From assembly GCF_026627255.1 (NCBI RefSeq), contig NZ_JAPNLM010000022.1, positions 62,001 to 126,000 on the forward strand: a stretch of DNA of 64,000 nucleotides. Direction: 5' to 3'. Below are positions 33,043 to 41,994 of this stretch, in pieces. Each line of letters begins with the position of its first letter. The stretch's first letter is position 1. Both the position numbers and the translations under genes were made by a program. A model generated the notes under the pieces. It ran no database searches. It saw nothing but the letters and a program-made list of their open reading frames with translations, and had not been told where the DNA came from. The stretch comes from Streptomyces antarcticus (lineage in GTDB: Bacteria; Actinomycetota; Actinomycetes; Streptomycetales; Streptomycetaceae).

Positions 33043-34566
33043 ATGTCCCGCCACACCGCCATCGCGCTCGTCCCCCGCCCCGACTCCGTCACCGCCCTGC
33101 CCGGCCGCTTCACCCTCGACGACCTCACCGGCGTGCGGGCCGGTCCGGGCGCCGAGGCCGCCGCCGACCTGCTGCGCGAGGCGCTCGGCCCCGCCACCGG
33201 GCTCCCCCTGCCGCCGCGGTCCGACGGCCGCGTCGTCTTCCTGCTCGACCCCGCGCTCGGCGGCCTCGGCGCGGAGGGCTACGGGCTCACCGTCTCCACC
33301 GAGGCCGTCGTCCTGCGCGCGGCCCGCCCCGAAGGCCTGCTCCGCGGCGTGCAGACCCTGCGCCAGCTGCTGCCCGCCGAGGCCCTCGCCGCGAGCGCGC
33401 GCCGCGGCCCGGCATGGACCCTGCCCTGCCTGCGGATCACCGACCGGCCGCGGTTCGCGTGGCGCGGAGCCATGCTCGACGTCGCGCGCCACTTCCAGCC
33501 CGCCGCGTACGTACGCCGCTTCGTGGACCTGCTCGCCCTGCACAAGCTGAACGTGCTGCACCTCCACCTCACCGACGACCAGGGCTGGCGGATGCCGGTG
33601 TCCGCCTACCCCCGCCTCACCGAGGTCGGCGGCCGGCGTACCGAGAGCGAGGGGGACGGCCTCCCCCACGAGGGGGCGTACTCCCGCGCGGAGCTCGCGG
33701 ACCTCGTCGCGTACGCCGCCCGGCGCGGAGTCGCGGTGGTCCCCGAGATCGAGATGCCCGGCCACGCCCGGGCCGCCCTCGCCGCCTACCCGCACCTCGG
33801 CAACCGCCCCGGCTCCCGCCTGGACACCTGGACGCGGTGGGGCGTCTGCGAGAACGTCCTCGGTGTCCACGACGAGGTGCTCGCCTTCTGCCGCACCGTG
33901 CTGGACGAGGTGACCGACGTCTTCCCCGCCCCGTACGTGCACCTCGGCGGCGACGAGTGCCCCCGCGCCGAATGGGAGGCGTCAGCGACGGCCAGGGCCC
34001 GGGCCGCCGCGGAGGGGCTGGCCGGACCCGCCGTCCTGCACGGCTGGTTCATGCGGACCGTGTCCGCCCACCTCACGTCGCTCGGCCGCCGCCCGCTCGG
34101 ATGGACCGAGACCGGCGCCGAACTCCCCGCCGCCTTCACCGTGCTGCCCTGGCGCGACGCCGAGCACGGCCGCAGGGCCGCCCTGCGCGGCCACGACGTG
34201 ATCATGGCTCCGTTCCGCTCCACCTACCTGGACTACCCGCAGTCCGCCGACCCCGGCGAGCCCCGCGGCCAGGACGGCGTCCTCGACCTGCGCGGCGTCT
34301 ACGACAACGACCCCGCGCCCGCCCACTGGGAACCGGAGGCGGTCGGGCGCGTCCTCGGCACGCAGGCGCAGCTGTGGACGGAGTACGCGCGCACCCCCGC
34401 GCAGCTCGAGTACCTGGCCTTCCCCCGCCTCTGCGCCCTCGCCGAGACCGCCTGGTCGGCGCACCGCGACTGGCCGGGCTTCCTGTACCGGCTCGACCGG
34501 CACCGTACCCGGCTCGCCGCCCTCGGCGTGCGCGGCCGATCCCCGCACTCCGCTCCCGCCCCGTGA
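33043..34566 (+). CDS. GH20 beta-N-acetylhexosaminidase, cytoplasmic
   Basis: 507 residues. An N-terminal GH20b-like domain (RPDSVTALPGRFTL ... VLRAARPEGLLRGVQTLRQLLP) is followed by the GH20 barrel: RGAMLDVARHFQ, LHKLNVLHLHLTDDQGWRMP, VPEIEMPGHA, and catalytic pair D304-E305 in HLGGDECP. No signal peptide, so it probably acts on imported chitobiose-type oligosaccharides. The ribosome site GTGAGGAG is 11 bases upstream. It is followed 26 bases later by a secreted GH16 gene, so the two are likely one operon under the divergent GntR regulator. Confidence 0.93.
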   Translation: MSRHTAIALVPRPDSVTALPGRFTLDDLTGVRAGPGAEAAADLLREALGPATGLPLPPRSDGRVVFLLDPALGGLGAEGYGLTVSTEAVVLRAARPEGLLRGVQTLRQLLPAEALAASARRGPAWTLPCLRITDRPRFAWRGAMLDVARHFQPAAYVRRFVDLLALHKLNVLHLHLTDDQGWRMPVSAYPRLTEVGGRRTESEGDGLPHEGAYSRAELADLVAYAARRGVAVVPEIEMPGHARAALAAYPHLGNRPGSRLDTWTRWGVCENVLGVHDEVLAFCRTVLDEVTDVFPAPYVHLGGDECPRAEWEASATARARAAAEGLAGPAVLHGWFMRTVSAHLTSLGRRPLGWTETGAELPAAFTVLPWRDAEHGRRAALRGHDVIMAPFRSTYLDYPQSADPGEPRGQDGVLDLRGVYDNDPAPAHWEPEAVGRVLGTQAQLWTEYARTPAQLEYLAFPRLCALAETAWSAHRDWPGFLYRLDRHRTRLAALGVRGRSPHSAPAP

Positions 34567-34592
34567 TCCCCCCACCCCGAGAGGAACGCACC

Positions 34593-36029
34593 ATGCGAAC
34601 CCCGAACCGACGCACCTCCGCCGCCCTGGCCCTGGCCCTGGCCGCAGGCCTCGGCGCGGTGGCCCTGACCGCCCTGCCCGCCGGCGCGGCCGCCGACTCG
34701 GTCAAGGTCCAGTACCGCACCAGCGCCGGCGGGGCCACCGCCGACCAGGCCGAGCCCTGGTTCAAGGTGGTCAACAACGGCACCTCCGCCGTCGCCCTCA
34801 ACCAGGTGACGCTGCGCTACTACTTCAAGGCCGACGGCCCGAACACCCAGTACCGTTATGCCTGTTCCTGGGCGGTCAAGGGCTGCGCGAACATCACCGG
34901 CACCTTCGGAACCCTCACCACGCCCACCGCCGGCGCCGACCGCTACCTGGAGATCTCCTTCACCGCGGGCGCCGGCTCCCTCGCGCCCGGCGCCGACACG
35001 GGGGACATGCAGCTGCGCTTCCACCGCGCCGACTGGCAGACCCTCAACCAGGCCGACGACTACTCCTTCGACGCCTCCCGCACGACGTACGGGGACTTCG
35101 GCAAGGTCACCGCGAAGCTGGGCACCGCCACCGTCTGGGGCACCGCGCCCGGCGGCAACACCCCCGACCCGGAACCCACCCCCACCGGACCGACCCCCAC
35201 CCCGACCGATCCGGGACCGGCCGGAGCCACCCTCTTCGACGACTTCACCTACACCTCCCACACCGACCCGGCCATCGCCGCGCACGGCTGGAGCGTCCGC
35301 TCCAACGCGGGCGGACCCGGCGTCCCCGGCGCCACCTGGGCGCCCGAGAACGTCACCTTCGCCGTGGAGGCCGGCAACTCCGTCATGAACCTGAAGACCT
35401 CCACGGCGGGCACCGGCGAGAGCACCCGGCACACCGAAGTCCTCACCCAGGCGACCAAGTTCAAGAACGGCACCTACGCGGCCCGGGTGAAGTTCTCCGA
35501 CGCCCCCACCCACGGCCCGGACGGTGACCACCTCGTCCAGACCTTCTTCACCATCAACGACCTCAAGGCCCCGATGGCCGACGACTACGCCGAGTACGAC
35601 TTCGAGTACCTCCCCAACGGCGGCTGGGGCGAGCCCGCGAACATCCTCTACACCACCTCGTGGGAGACCTACCGCCCCGACCCGTGGGAGGCCGTCAACC
35701 AGCACTCCGAGGTCCGCACCAGCCACGCCGGCTGGCACGACCTCGTCCTGACCATCGACGGCAACGCCCTCACCTACTACGTCGACGGCCGGCTCTTCGG
35801 CACCCACGACGCCCGCTACCTCCCCGAGCGCCCCATGTCGATCAACTTCAACCAGTGGCTCATCGACCTCAACGGGCAGCCCGGCACCGCTCCCCGCTCC
35901 TACGACCAGAAGGTCGACTACGTCCTGCACGTCAAGGACCAGGTCCTCACCCCCGCCCAGGTAGCGGCCAGGGTCGGCGCCTACCGCACCGCGGGCACCG
36001 TCTTCCAGGACACCGTCCCGAACGGCTGA
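34593..36029 (+). CDS. Secreted CBM3-like / GH16 glycoside hydrolase
   Basis: 478 residues from ATG 34593 (GAGAGGA site). Signal peptide (cleavage near GAAA-DSVKVQ). A cellulose-binding family 3-like domain (about 35-185) has VKVQYRTSAGG and PWFKVVNNGTSAVALNQVTLRYYF. A Pro/Thr linker (TPDPEPTPTGPTPTPTDP) leads to a GH16-type beta-sandwich with catalytic motif E334-Y-D336-F-E338. The sequence around the site (EYLPNGGWGEPANILYTTSWE) differs from common laminarinases, so the exact glucan or other glycan is uncertain. It acts outside the cell. Confidence 0.85.
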   Translation: MRTPNRRTSAALALALAAGLGAVALTALPAGAAADSVKVQYRTSAGGATADQAEPWFKVVNNGTSAVALNQVTLRYYFKADGPNTQYRYACSWAVKGCANITGTFGTLTTPTAGADRYLEISFTAGAGSLAPGADTGDMQLRFHRADWQTLNQADDYSFDASRTTYGDFGKVTAKLGTATVWGTAPGGNTPDPEPTPTGPTPTPTDPGPAGATLFDDFTYTSHTDPAIAAHGWSVRSNAGGPGVPGATWAPENVTFAVEAGNSVMNLKTSTAGTGESTRHTEVLTQATKFKNGTYAARVKFSDAPTHGPDGDHLVQTFFTINDLKAPMADDYAEYDFEYLPNGGWGEPANILYTTSWETYRPDPWEAVNQHSEVRTSHAGWHDLVLTIDGNALTYYVDGRLFGTHDARYLPERPMSINFNQWLIDLNGQPGTAPRSYDQKVDYVLHVKDQVLTPAQVAARVGAYRTAGTVFQDTVPNG

Positions 36030-36098
36030 AGCCCCCGGCCGGCCGGCGCTCCGCGGCGTACGACGCCCCGGGGCGCCGGCGCGCGTCCCGGCGCAGGC

Positions 36099-36608
36099 TC
36101 AGGCGGTCCGGGACCGCGCGGACTCCGCGCTCCCCGCGACCGGCAGCCGCAGCGGCCCGGCGACGGCGTCGAGGAAGTCCGACAGGCCCACGGCGAGCGC
36201 TTCCCGGGAGGCGGCGGGCATCGCGGCCATCGCCTCCGTCAGGGCCTCCTGTCTGCGGGACCGCAGGTCCCCGAGGTAGGCCCGGCCCCGCGCGGTCAGC
36301 CGGAGCTGTAGCTCGCGGCGGTCGGCGGGGTTCGGGTTCCGTTCCAGGAAGCCGATCGCCTGCAGCCGGTCGCACAACCGGGTGACGGAGGGGGGAGCCG
36401 CGCCGAGCAGCCTGCCCAGCGCGCTCGGGTTGATCTCCTCGTTCTTCTCGATGACGAAGAGGACCCGCGCCTGCGCGGAGGAGACCGGAGGCGCGCTCAC
36501 CGTGTCCCGGCCCCGCTCCCAGACGATCTCCAGCAGCTCGATCAGCTCGCCGACGTCCGCGACCGCGGACGCGACCGGCCCGGAGGGGCGGATCGGGCTC
36601 TGGCGCAT
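36099..36608 (-). CDS. MarR-family regulator
   Basis: 169 residues. Winged helix: SSAQARVLFVIEKNEEINPSALGRLLGAAPPSVTRLCDRLQAIGFL, wing NPADRRELQLRLTARG, helical C-terminus. The ribosome site is AGGGAG. It is divergent from a PP2C-type gene across about 100 bases, suggesting it controls both. A broken paralogue lies just beyond that gene at about 37892-38209. Confidence 0.92.
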   Translation of the reverse strand: MRQSPIRPSGPVASAVADVGELIELLEIVWERGRDTVSAPPVSSAQARVLFVIEKNEEINPSALGRLLGAAPPSVTRLCDRLQAIGFLERNPNPADRRELQLRLTARGRAYLGDLRSRRQEALTEAMAAMPAASREALAVGLSDFLDAVAGPLRLPVAGSAESARSRTA

Positions 36609-36709
36609 GTGACACTCCCTACCGGACGTACGAGCCGCCCGAGCCGTCGCGGTCGGCGGCCTCGTTGCTCCCCATAGTGACAGTTTCGAGAGAGGCAGGA
36701 CCCAGGCCG

Positions 36710-37891
36710 GTGTCCAGACCCGAGGGAGTGGAGCGCATTCTGCGGAATGCCGCGCCGCACGCGCTGTTCGACAAGGTCCGCGACGTCCTCGCCCAGAGGT
36801 ACGGAGCCCACGCCGTCGAACTCCTGATGGCGGACTACGCCATGACCAGGCTCCAGCCGGTGACCGACCTCCCGGACACCGCCGAGCCGCTGTCCGTGCA
36901 CGCGAGTGCCCAGGGCCGCGCCTTCGGCGCGCAGGAGGCGTACGTCGTCACCGACCGCGCCGGTGTGACCGTGCACCTGCCGGTCAGCGTCCGGGGCGAC
37001 CGCCTCGCCGTCCTGAGCATCGGCCTGCCCGTGGACGCCTACGCCCCGGACCGCCTGGGCGAGCTGCAGGACGTCGCCGACGCCCTCGCCCACGAGATCC
37101 TCGTCGCCGAGCGCGACACCGACGTCTTCCTCCGGGCGAGGCGGGCCACCCGGCTCACCCTGGCCGCGGAGATGCAGTGGCAACTGCTCCCCGGCCGGTC
37201 CTGCTCCCGCCCCGAGTACGACCTCGGCGGACAGCTGGAGCCCGCGTACGCCATCTTCGGCGACTGCTTCGACTGGTCGACCTCCGCCGGCCACCTGACG
37301 CTGACGGTGAACAACGGCATGGGGGAGGGGATCGACGCCGCCCTGTTGACCAACCTCGCCGTGAGCGCCCTGCGCAACGCCCGCCGGGGCGGCCTCGGCC
37401 TCGTGGACCAGGCCAGCCTCGCCGACCAGGCCATCTACGGCCAGCACCAGGGCCGGCAGCACCTCGCCATGCTCCTGATGCGCTTCTGCCTGCCGACCGG
37501 CGAGGTCGAGATCATCGACGCCGGCTCCCCCCGGATCTGGCGGCTCCGGCAGGGCGTGGTGGAGGCGGTCGAGCTGGAGGCCCAGCTCCCGCTGGGCATG
37601 TTCGAGGACACCGTCTACACCGTCCAGCGCTTCCGGGTCCTGCCCGGGGACCGGCTCTTCTTCCTGAGCGACGGGGTCTACGACGTCGCCTCGCCCGGCG
37701 GCGAGCTGTACAGCCTGCACGCCCTGGCCCGGGCCGTCACGAACACCCGGCTGCTCCCGCCTTCCCAGGTGCCCCGGGCGATCCTGGAGGAGCTCGCCGG
37801 GCACCGCGGCCAGATCGACGCGGAGGACGACGCCATGGTCGTCTGCCTCGACTGGCACGGCCGCCCGGACACGGCGCTCGTGGAGCCGTAG
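36710..37891 (+). CDS. GAF-like/PP2C (SpoIIE-type) phosphatase with altered metal site
   Basis: 393 residues from GTG 36710 (AGGCAGGA 9 bases upstream; earlier in-frame starts lack a ribosome site). The N-terminal part (1-150) is GAF-like (LLMADYAMTRLQPVTDL ... VHLPVSVRGDRLAVLSIGLP). The C-terminal SpoIIE-type domain has IFGDCFDW and LSDGVYDV. At the second metal motif, where D-G-M-G is expected, it reads NNGMGEG, so an Asp appears replaced by Asn. It may be weakly active or a binding-only protein. It probably acts on a STAS antagonist. Possibly repressed by the divergent MarR. Confidence 0.82.
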   Translation: MSRPEGVERILRNAAPHALFDKVRDVLAQRYGAHAVELLMADYAMTRLQPVTDLPDTAEPLSVHASAQGRAFGAQEAYVVTDRAGVTVHLPVSVRGDRLAVLSIGLPVDAYAPDRLGELQDVADALAHEILVAERDTDVFLRARRATRLTLAAEMQWQLLPGRSCSRPEYDLGGQLEPAYAIFGDCFDWSTSAGHLTLTVNNGMGEGIDAALLTNLAVSALRNARRGGLGLVDQASLADQAIYGQHQGRQHLAMLLMRFCLPTGEVEIIDAGSPRIWRLRQGVVEAVELEAQLPLGMFEDTVYTVQRFRVLPGDRLFFLSDGVYDVASPGGELYSLHALARAVTNTRLLPPSQVPRAILEELAGHRGQIDAEDDAMVVCLDWHGRPDTALVEP

Positions 37892-38209
37892 GCGCTTCGC
37901 AGTGGTCGACACGGCGCGGAACGGCAACCCTCCGCGGCCGTCAGCGCCGCCGCGGAACTGCTCGAAGTGCTCCGGGCCCGCGGACAGGACCGTGCGGAGC
38001 GCGCGCCCAGCCGCACCAGCCGCCGGGAGGTCGGGCTGCGCCTCACCCCGCGGGGCAGGGCGCTGCTGGAGGAACAGCGGGCGATCCGCTCGCGCGAGAT
38101 GTCGGCGGTGCTGGACCGGATGCCGGCGGCGGCCGTCGAGGCCCTGATCGTGGGCCTGACCGGCTTTCGGGAGGCCGAGGGCGAGGTCTTCGCCGCCCCG
38201 CGGAGGTGA
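37892..38209 (+). pseudogene. MarR-family remnant (C-terminal part only)
   Basis: Directly after, and in the same frame as, the PP2C stop lies SAAVSAAAELLEVLRARGQ ... TSRREVGLRLTPRGRALLEE and a helical tail ending EGEVFAAPRR. This matches the wing and C-terminal helices of MarR proteins, including the one at 36099 (RRELQLRLTARG...). The recognition helix and N-terminal dimer helix are missing. GTG 37967 could start an 80-residue product, but without a DNA-binding helix. It is most simply a decayed MarR gene. Confidence 0.55.
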
Positions 38210-38379
38210 CTCCGGACACGGCCGGGCAGGGTCCCGCGGCCCCGGAGGGAGTGGGCCGGGAGCAGGGCGGGCCCCCGGAATCCGGCCGGACAGCGGCTCC
38301 CGCGGGGGATTCCGACGGCGCCTGGGGAGGTGTCCGCGCGGAGGGGGTCGGGGACGGGGTCGCCCGTTGGGGGAGGGCG

Positions 38380-38440
38380 AGGATAATTGACCAGTTAAAA
38401 TATTGCCTAACGGCAAATGATCACTCTAAGCTCGCCCCGG
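38380..38440. promoter_or_regulatory. AT-rich promoter patch with TTGCC-GGCAA inverted repeat
   Basis: A sharply AT-rich stretch, unusual here, contains TTGACC (38387-38392), TAAAAT (38396-38401) and the inverted repeat TTGCC-taac-GGCAA (38403-38416). It lies about 60-115 bases upstream of the response-regulator-PP2C gene. It probably holds the operon promoter and an operator. No standard -35/-10 spacing is obvious. Confidence 0.5.
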
Positions 38441-38497
38441 ACGTAACAGGCGCCCGCAGGGCGTCCGCGCTCTCTTGTGAGAAGGGAAACGAACGCC

Positions 38498-39781
38498 ATG
38501 GGGAGCGCTCTCGGTCTGGGCTCGCAGTATCCCGCCGACCACGCGAGACCGCCCGCGGCCCACCCGCCGCGGCAGACCTCCTCCGTAGAGCGCGACCACT
38601 TCGAGACGCTCTTGAGCGGTCTGCCGCCCCACGTCCTGCTCATCGAGGACGACGAGGGCGACGCGCTCCTGGTCGAGGAACTGGTGGAGGACAGCGGGGT
38701 CGACGTCCGCCTCGGACGGGCCCGCTCCCTCGCCCACGGCCTGTACCAGCTGGAGACCGAGCGCCCCCAGTGCGTCCTGCTCGACCTGCACCTGCCCGAC
38801 GCCCAGGGGCTCGACGCGCTCAACAAGGTGCTGGCCAAGTCCGCCGAGGCCGCCGTCGTCGTCCTCACCGGCCTCTCCGAGGAACAGGCCGGCCTCGCGG
38901 CCGTCGCGGCCGGCGCCCAGGACTACCTGGTGAAGGGCCGCCTCGAAGCCGACGTCTTCATGCGGGCCATCCGCTACGCCGTGCAGCGAAAGCAGACCGA
39001 GCTCGCCGCGGCCGCCCTCCAGACCGGTCGGCTGCGCGCGGAGGAGAACGCCCGCCTGGAACGCGGCCTCCTGCCGACGCCCCTGCTGCTGGACGACTCC
39101 GTCACGGTGTGCGCCCGCTACCGGCCCGGCCGCGCACAGGCCCTCCTGGGCGGCGACTTCTACGACGTGGTGCAGACCTCCGACGGGGCCACGCACGCCG
39201 TCGTCGGCGACGTCTCCGGTCACGGACCGGACGAGGCGGCCCTCGGCGTCTGCCTCCGCGTGGCGTGGCGCGCGTTCGTCATGGCCGGCGCCCGCGGTCA
39301 GGAGCTGCTCGACCTCCTGGAGAAGATCCTGGTGGCGGAGCGGTCCGGACCCGAGATCTTCGCCACCCTCATCGCCGTGACCCGCCGGCCGGGCGACCCC
39401 CACATCTCCGTCCGGCGCGCCGGCCACCCCGGCTTCCTCGTCCGCTCCTCGGCGGGCGTACGACTGGAAGCGGTCGCGGGGGGCCCGGCGCTCGGCATCA
39501 TGCCGGACTGGGACTCGGACTGGCCCGTGACGGAGATCCCGGTCGAGCCGTCCGGCGCCGTGATGCTCTTCACCGACGGGCTGATCGAAGGCCGGACCGG
39601 TCCCGGTTCCCAGCGCCTCGACGAGCACGGCCTGCTCGACATCGCCCGCCGGCACACCGACCTCCCCGCCGACGCGTTCGTCGACACCCTGATCCACACC
39701 GCGCAGAGCCTGGCCGCGGACTGGGGCGGGCTGGCCGACGACGTCGCCGTACTCCACCTCGAATGGAACTCCTCCCCGTGA
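38498..39781 (+). CDS. Response regulator fused to PP2C (SpoIIE-type) phosphatase
   Basis: 427 residues from ATG 38498 (GAAGGGA). The receiver domain (about 45-165) has acidic E50-D52, phosphoacceptor D96 in LLDLHLPD, and K in YLVKGRL. A short coiled linker leads to a SpoIIE-type phosphatase (about 205-425) with intact GGDFYD, GDVSGHG, LFTDGLIE and DDVAVLHL. RsbU-like proteins of this form dephosphorylate STAS antagonists when phosphorylated. The operon downstream supplies a kinase, a second regulator, a STAS protein and an RsbW-like kinase. Confidence 0.94.
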   Translation: MGSALGLGSQYPADHARPPAAHPPRQTSSVERDHFETLLSGLPPHVLLIEDDEGDALLVEELVEDSGVDVRLGRARSLAHGLYQLETERPQCVLLDLHLPDAQGLDALNKVLAKSAEAAVVVLTGLSEEQAGLAAVAAGAQDYLVKGRLEADVFMRAIRYAVQRKQTELAAAALQTGRLRAEENARLERGLLPTPLLLDDSVTVCARYRPGRAQALLGGDFYDVVQTSDGATHAVVGDVSGHGPDEAALGVCLRVAWRAFVMAGARGQELLDLLEKILVAERSGPEIFATLIAVTRRPGDPHISVRRAGHPGFLVRSSAGVRLEAVAGGPALGIMPDWDSDWPVTEIPVEPSGAVMLFTDGLIEGRTGPGSQRLDEHGLLDIARRHTDLPADAFVDTLIHTAQSLAADWGGLADDVAVLHLEWNSSP

Positions 39782-41511
39782 CCTCCCCGGAACAACCGGA
39801 ACAAGCAGGCCCCCCGCCCGCCCCCAGCGCCCCGAACCGGTCCGGTCGGCGCGGACTGAGCGTGCAGGCCTGGTTCATGACCGCGCTCGCCCTGCTCTCC
39901 GCCATGGTCCTCACGACGGCCGGGGTGGGCGCGGCGCTGCTGTCGAACACCACCGCGGCGGGAGACCGGATCATCGACGGGATCGCTCCGGCCCAGCGGG
40001 ACGCCCTCCGGTTGGAAGCGGCCCTGCTCGACCAGGAGACCGGGGTCCGCGGCTACCTCCTCGCCCGCGACGCCGCGCTGCTGGAGCCGTACGAGCGCGG
40101 CCGGGCGGCCGAGTCCGGCGCGTCGAAGCGGCTCGCGATGCTGCTCGACGACGAGGACGGGGCGCAGGCCGACCTGAAGGCCGTAGAGGACGCCGCGCGC
40201 ACCTGGCGCGACGAGTTCGCGACCCCCGCCGCCGCCTCGGTCCAGGCCGGGGGCACCGGGCCCTCCGTCCAGGACGGCACGGCGCGCTTCGACGAGGTGC
40301 GCCGGCGCGTCGAAGCACAGCAGACCCGGCTGGGCCAGATCCAGGCCGACGCGCGCGAGACCTTCGGGGAGGCGCGCTCCGAGCGCGACCGCATCTTCCT
40401 GGTCATCGCCGCGACCTTCCTGCTGACGGCGGTCTGCCTCGCGATCCTGCTCCACGTGGGCGTCGTACGGCCGCTCGTCGCGGTGCGCGCCGCGTCCCGC
40501 CGGGTCGCCGAGGGCAAGTTCGACGAGGAGATCCCCGAGCGCGGCCCGGCCGACCTGCGCGCGCTCGCCCAGGCGGTGGAGGCCATGCGCCGCCGTACCG
40601 TCGAGGAACTGGAGGCCTCCCGGCTGAACGCGGAGGAACTCAAGCGCTCGGCCGCGGAGCTCGACGCGCAGGCGGTGGAACTGCGCCGCTCGAACGCCGA
40701 ACTGGAGCAGTTCGCGTACGTGGCCTCGCACGACCTCCAGGAGCCGCTGCGCAAGGTCGCCTCGTTCTGCCAGCTGCTGGAGAAGCGCTACGGCGACCTG
40801 CTCGACGAGCGGGGGGCCCAGTACATCGGATTCGCGGTCGACGGCGCCAAGCGGATGCAGGTGCTGATCAACGACCTGCTGACGTTCTCCCGGGTGGGCC
40901 GCGTCCAGGACGCACGGATGACCGTCGCCCTCGACGACACGCTCGACCGGGCGCTGCGCAACCTCACGGCCGCCGTCGAGGAGAGCGGCGCCGAGGTCGT
41001 GCGGCCCGACGGGCTTCCCGAGGTGGAGGGCGACCCCACCCTCCTCACGATGCTCTGGCAGAACCTCGTCGCCAACGCCGTCAAGTTCCGGGCGCCGGGA
41101 CGGGCCCCGCGCGTCGAGATCGAGGTCCGGAGCGAAACCGAGGCCGACCCCGGCTTCCACACCTTCGCCGTCACCGACAACGGGATCGGCATCGCCCCCG
41201 AGTTCGCCGAGAAGGTCTTCGTGATCTTCCAGCGGCTGCACGGCCGGGAGGCCTACGGCGGCACCGGCATCGGCCTTTCGCTCTGCAAGAAGATCGTCGA
41301 GCACGCGGGCGGCCGCATCTGGATCGAGACCGACCGCACGGAGGGCACGCGGATGCTCTTCACCCTGCCCGTACGCGGCACGGACGAGCCCGCCTCCGCA
41401 TCGGCCCCCGGGGCCGACGAACCCGCATCCCCCTCCGCGCCGGTCCCGGCCCGGACCCCGTCCTCGTCCCAGTCCGCCGAACCCGCGGCCGCGGAAGGAA
41501 ACACCCCATGA
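39778..41511 (+). CDS. CHASE3-type sensor histidine kinase
   Basis: 577 residues from GTG 39778, overlapping the previous stop (GTGA). ATG 39763 is an alternative. TM1 (about 28-50), an extracytoplasmic CHASE3-like helical domain (DQETGVRGYLLARDAALLEPYERG), TM2 (about 203-223), HAMP, coiled coil, HisKA with YVASHDLQEPLRKV (H318), and HATPase with VTDNGIGIAPEF and YGGTGIGLSLCKKIVEHAGG. Cph1/bacteriophytochrome-like kinase core. A Pro/Ser/Ala tail. It probably phosphorylates both flanking receivers. Confidence 0.93.
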   Translation: MTSPEQPEQAGPPPAPSAPNRSGRRGLSVQAWFMTALALLSAMVLTTAGVGAALLSNTTAAGDRIIDGIAPAQRDALRLEAALLDQETGVRGYLLARDAALLEPYERGRAAESGASKRLAMLLDDEDGAQADLKAVEDAARTWRDEFATPAAASVQAGGTGPSVQDGTARFDEVRRRVEAQQTRLGQIQADARETFGEARSERDRIFLVIAATFLLTAVCLAILLHVGVVRPLVAVRAASRRVAEGKFDEEIPERGPADLRALAQAVEAMRRRTVEELEASRLNAEELKRSAAELDAQAVELRRSNAELEQFAYVASHDLQEPLRKVASFCQLLEKRYGDLLDERGAQYIGFAVDGAKRMQVLINDLLTFSRVGRVQDARMTVALDDTLDRALRNLTAAVEESGAEVVRPDGLPEVEGDPTLLTMLWQNLVANAVKFRAPGRAPRVEIEVRSETEADPGFHTFAVTDNGIGIAPEFAEKVFVIFQRLHGREAYGGTGIGLSLCKKIVEHAGGRIWIETDRTEGTRMLFTLPVRGTDEPASASAPGADEPASPSAPVPARTPSSSQSAEPAAAEGNTP

Positions 41512-41966
41512 CCACGCCCAGCCCCGGATTCCAGGCACAGCCCGCGGAAGTGCTCCTCGTCGAGGACGACGCGGGCGACGAGCTCATGACGCGCGAGGCG
41601 TTCGAGGACAACAAGATCGGCAACAACCTGCACGTCGTGCGGGACGGTCTGGAGGCCCTCGACTTCCTCTACCGCCGTGGCGAGCACACCGGAGCCCCCC
41701 GCCCCGACCTGATCCTCCTCGACCTGAACCTGCCCAAGTACGACGGCAGGCAGGTGCTCGAACAGATCAAGACCGACCCCGAGCTGAGCCACATCCCCGT
41801 GGTCGTGCTCACCACGTCGGCGGCCGAGGAGGACATCCTGCGGAGCTACAAGCTGCACGCCAACGCGTACGTGACGAAGCCCGTGGACCTGGACCAGTTC
41901 ATCCGGGCGATCCAGCAGATCGACGACTTCTTCGTCACCGTGGTGAAGCTGCCGCGGTCCGTCTGA
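41508..41966 (+). CDS. Rcp1-type single-domain response regulator
   Basis: 152 residues, ATGA overlap with the kinase stop. Receiver domain only: E19-D21 pocket, phosphoacceptor D72 in LILLDLNLPKYDG, and K in YVTKPVDLDQF. The insertion after beta3 (LPKYDGRQVLEQIKTDPELSHIPVVVLTTS) is characteristic of Rcp1 regulators paired with phytochrome-like kinases. It probably acts as a phosphate carrier or sink rather than a transcription factor. Confidence 0.95.
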   Translation: MTTPSPGFQAQPAEVLLVEDDAGDELMTREAFEDNKIGNNLHVVRDGLEALDFLYRRGEHTGAPRPDLILLDLNLPKYDGRQVLEQIKTDPELSHIPVVVLTTSAAEEDILRSYKLHANAYVTKPVDLDQFIRAIQQIDDFFVTVVKLPRSV

Positions 41967-41994
41967 CATCACGCAAAGAAAGAGGTGGGGAACC

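Noticed and set aside
32676..36029. A 1117-codon frame that joins a leader, a frame-shifted read of the GH20 gene and the GH16 protein.
   Set aside because: The GH20 region is coding in another frame with all family motifs. The GH16 protein has its own signal peptide and ribosome site at 34593.
37177..41511. A 1444-codon plus-strand frame that could be read as one giant protein ending in the sensor kinase.
   Set aside because: Its first two thirds are out of frame with, and overlap, the PP2C and response-regulator-PP2C genes and are low-complexity Arg/Pro. Only the part from 39778 is the kinase.
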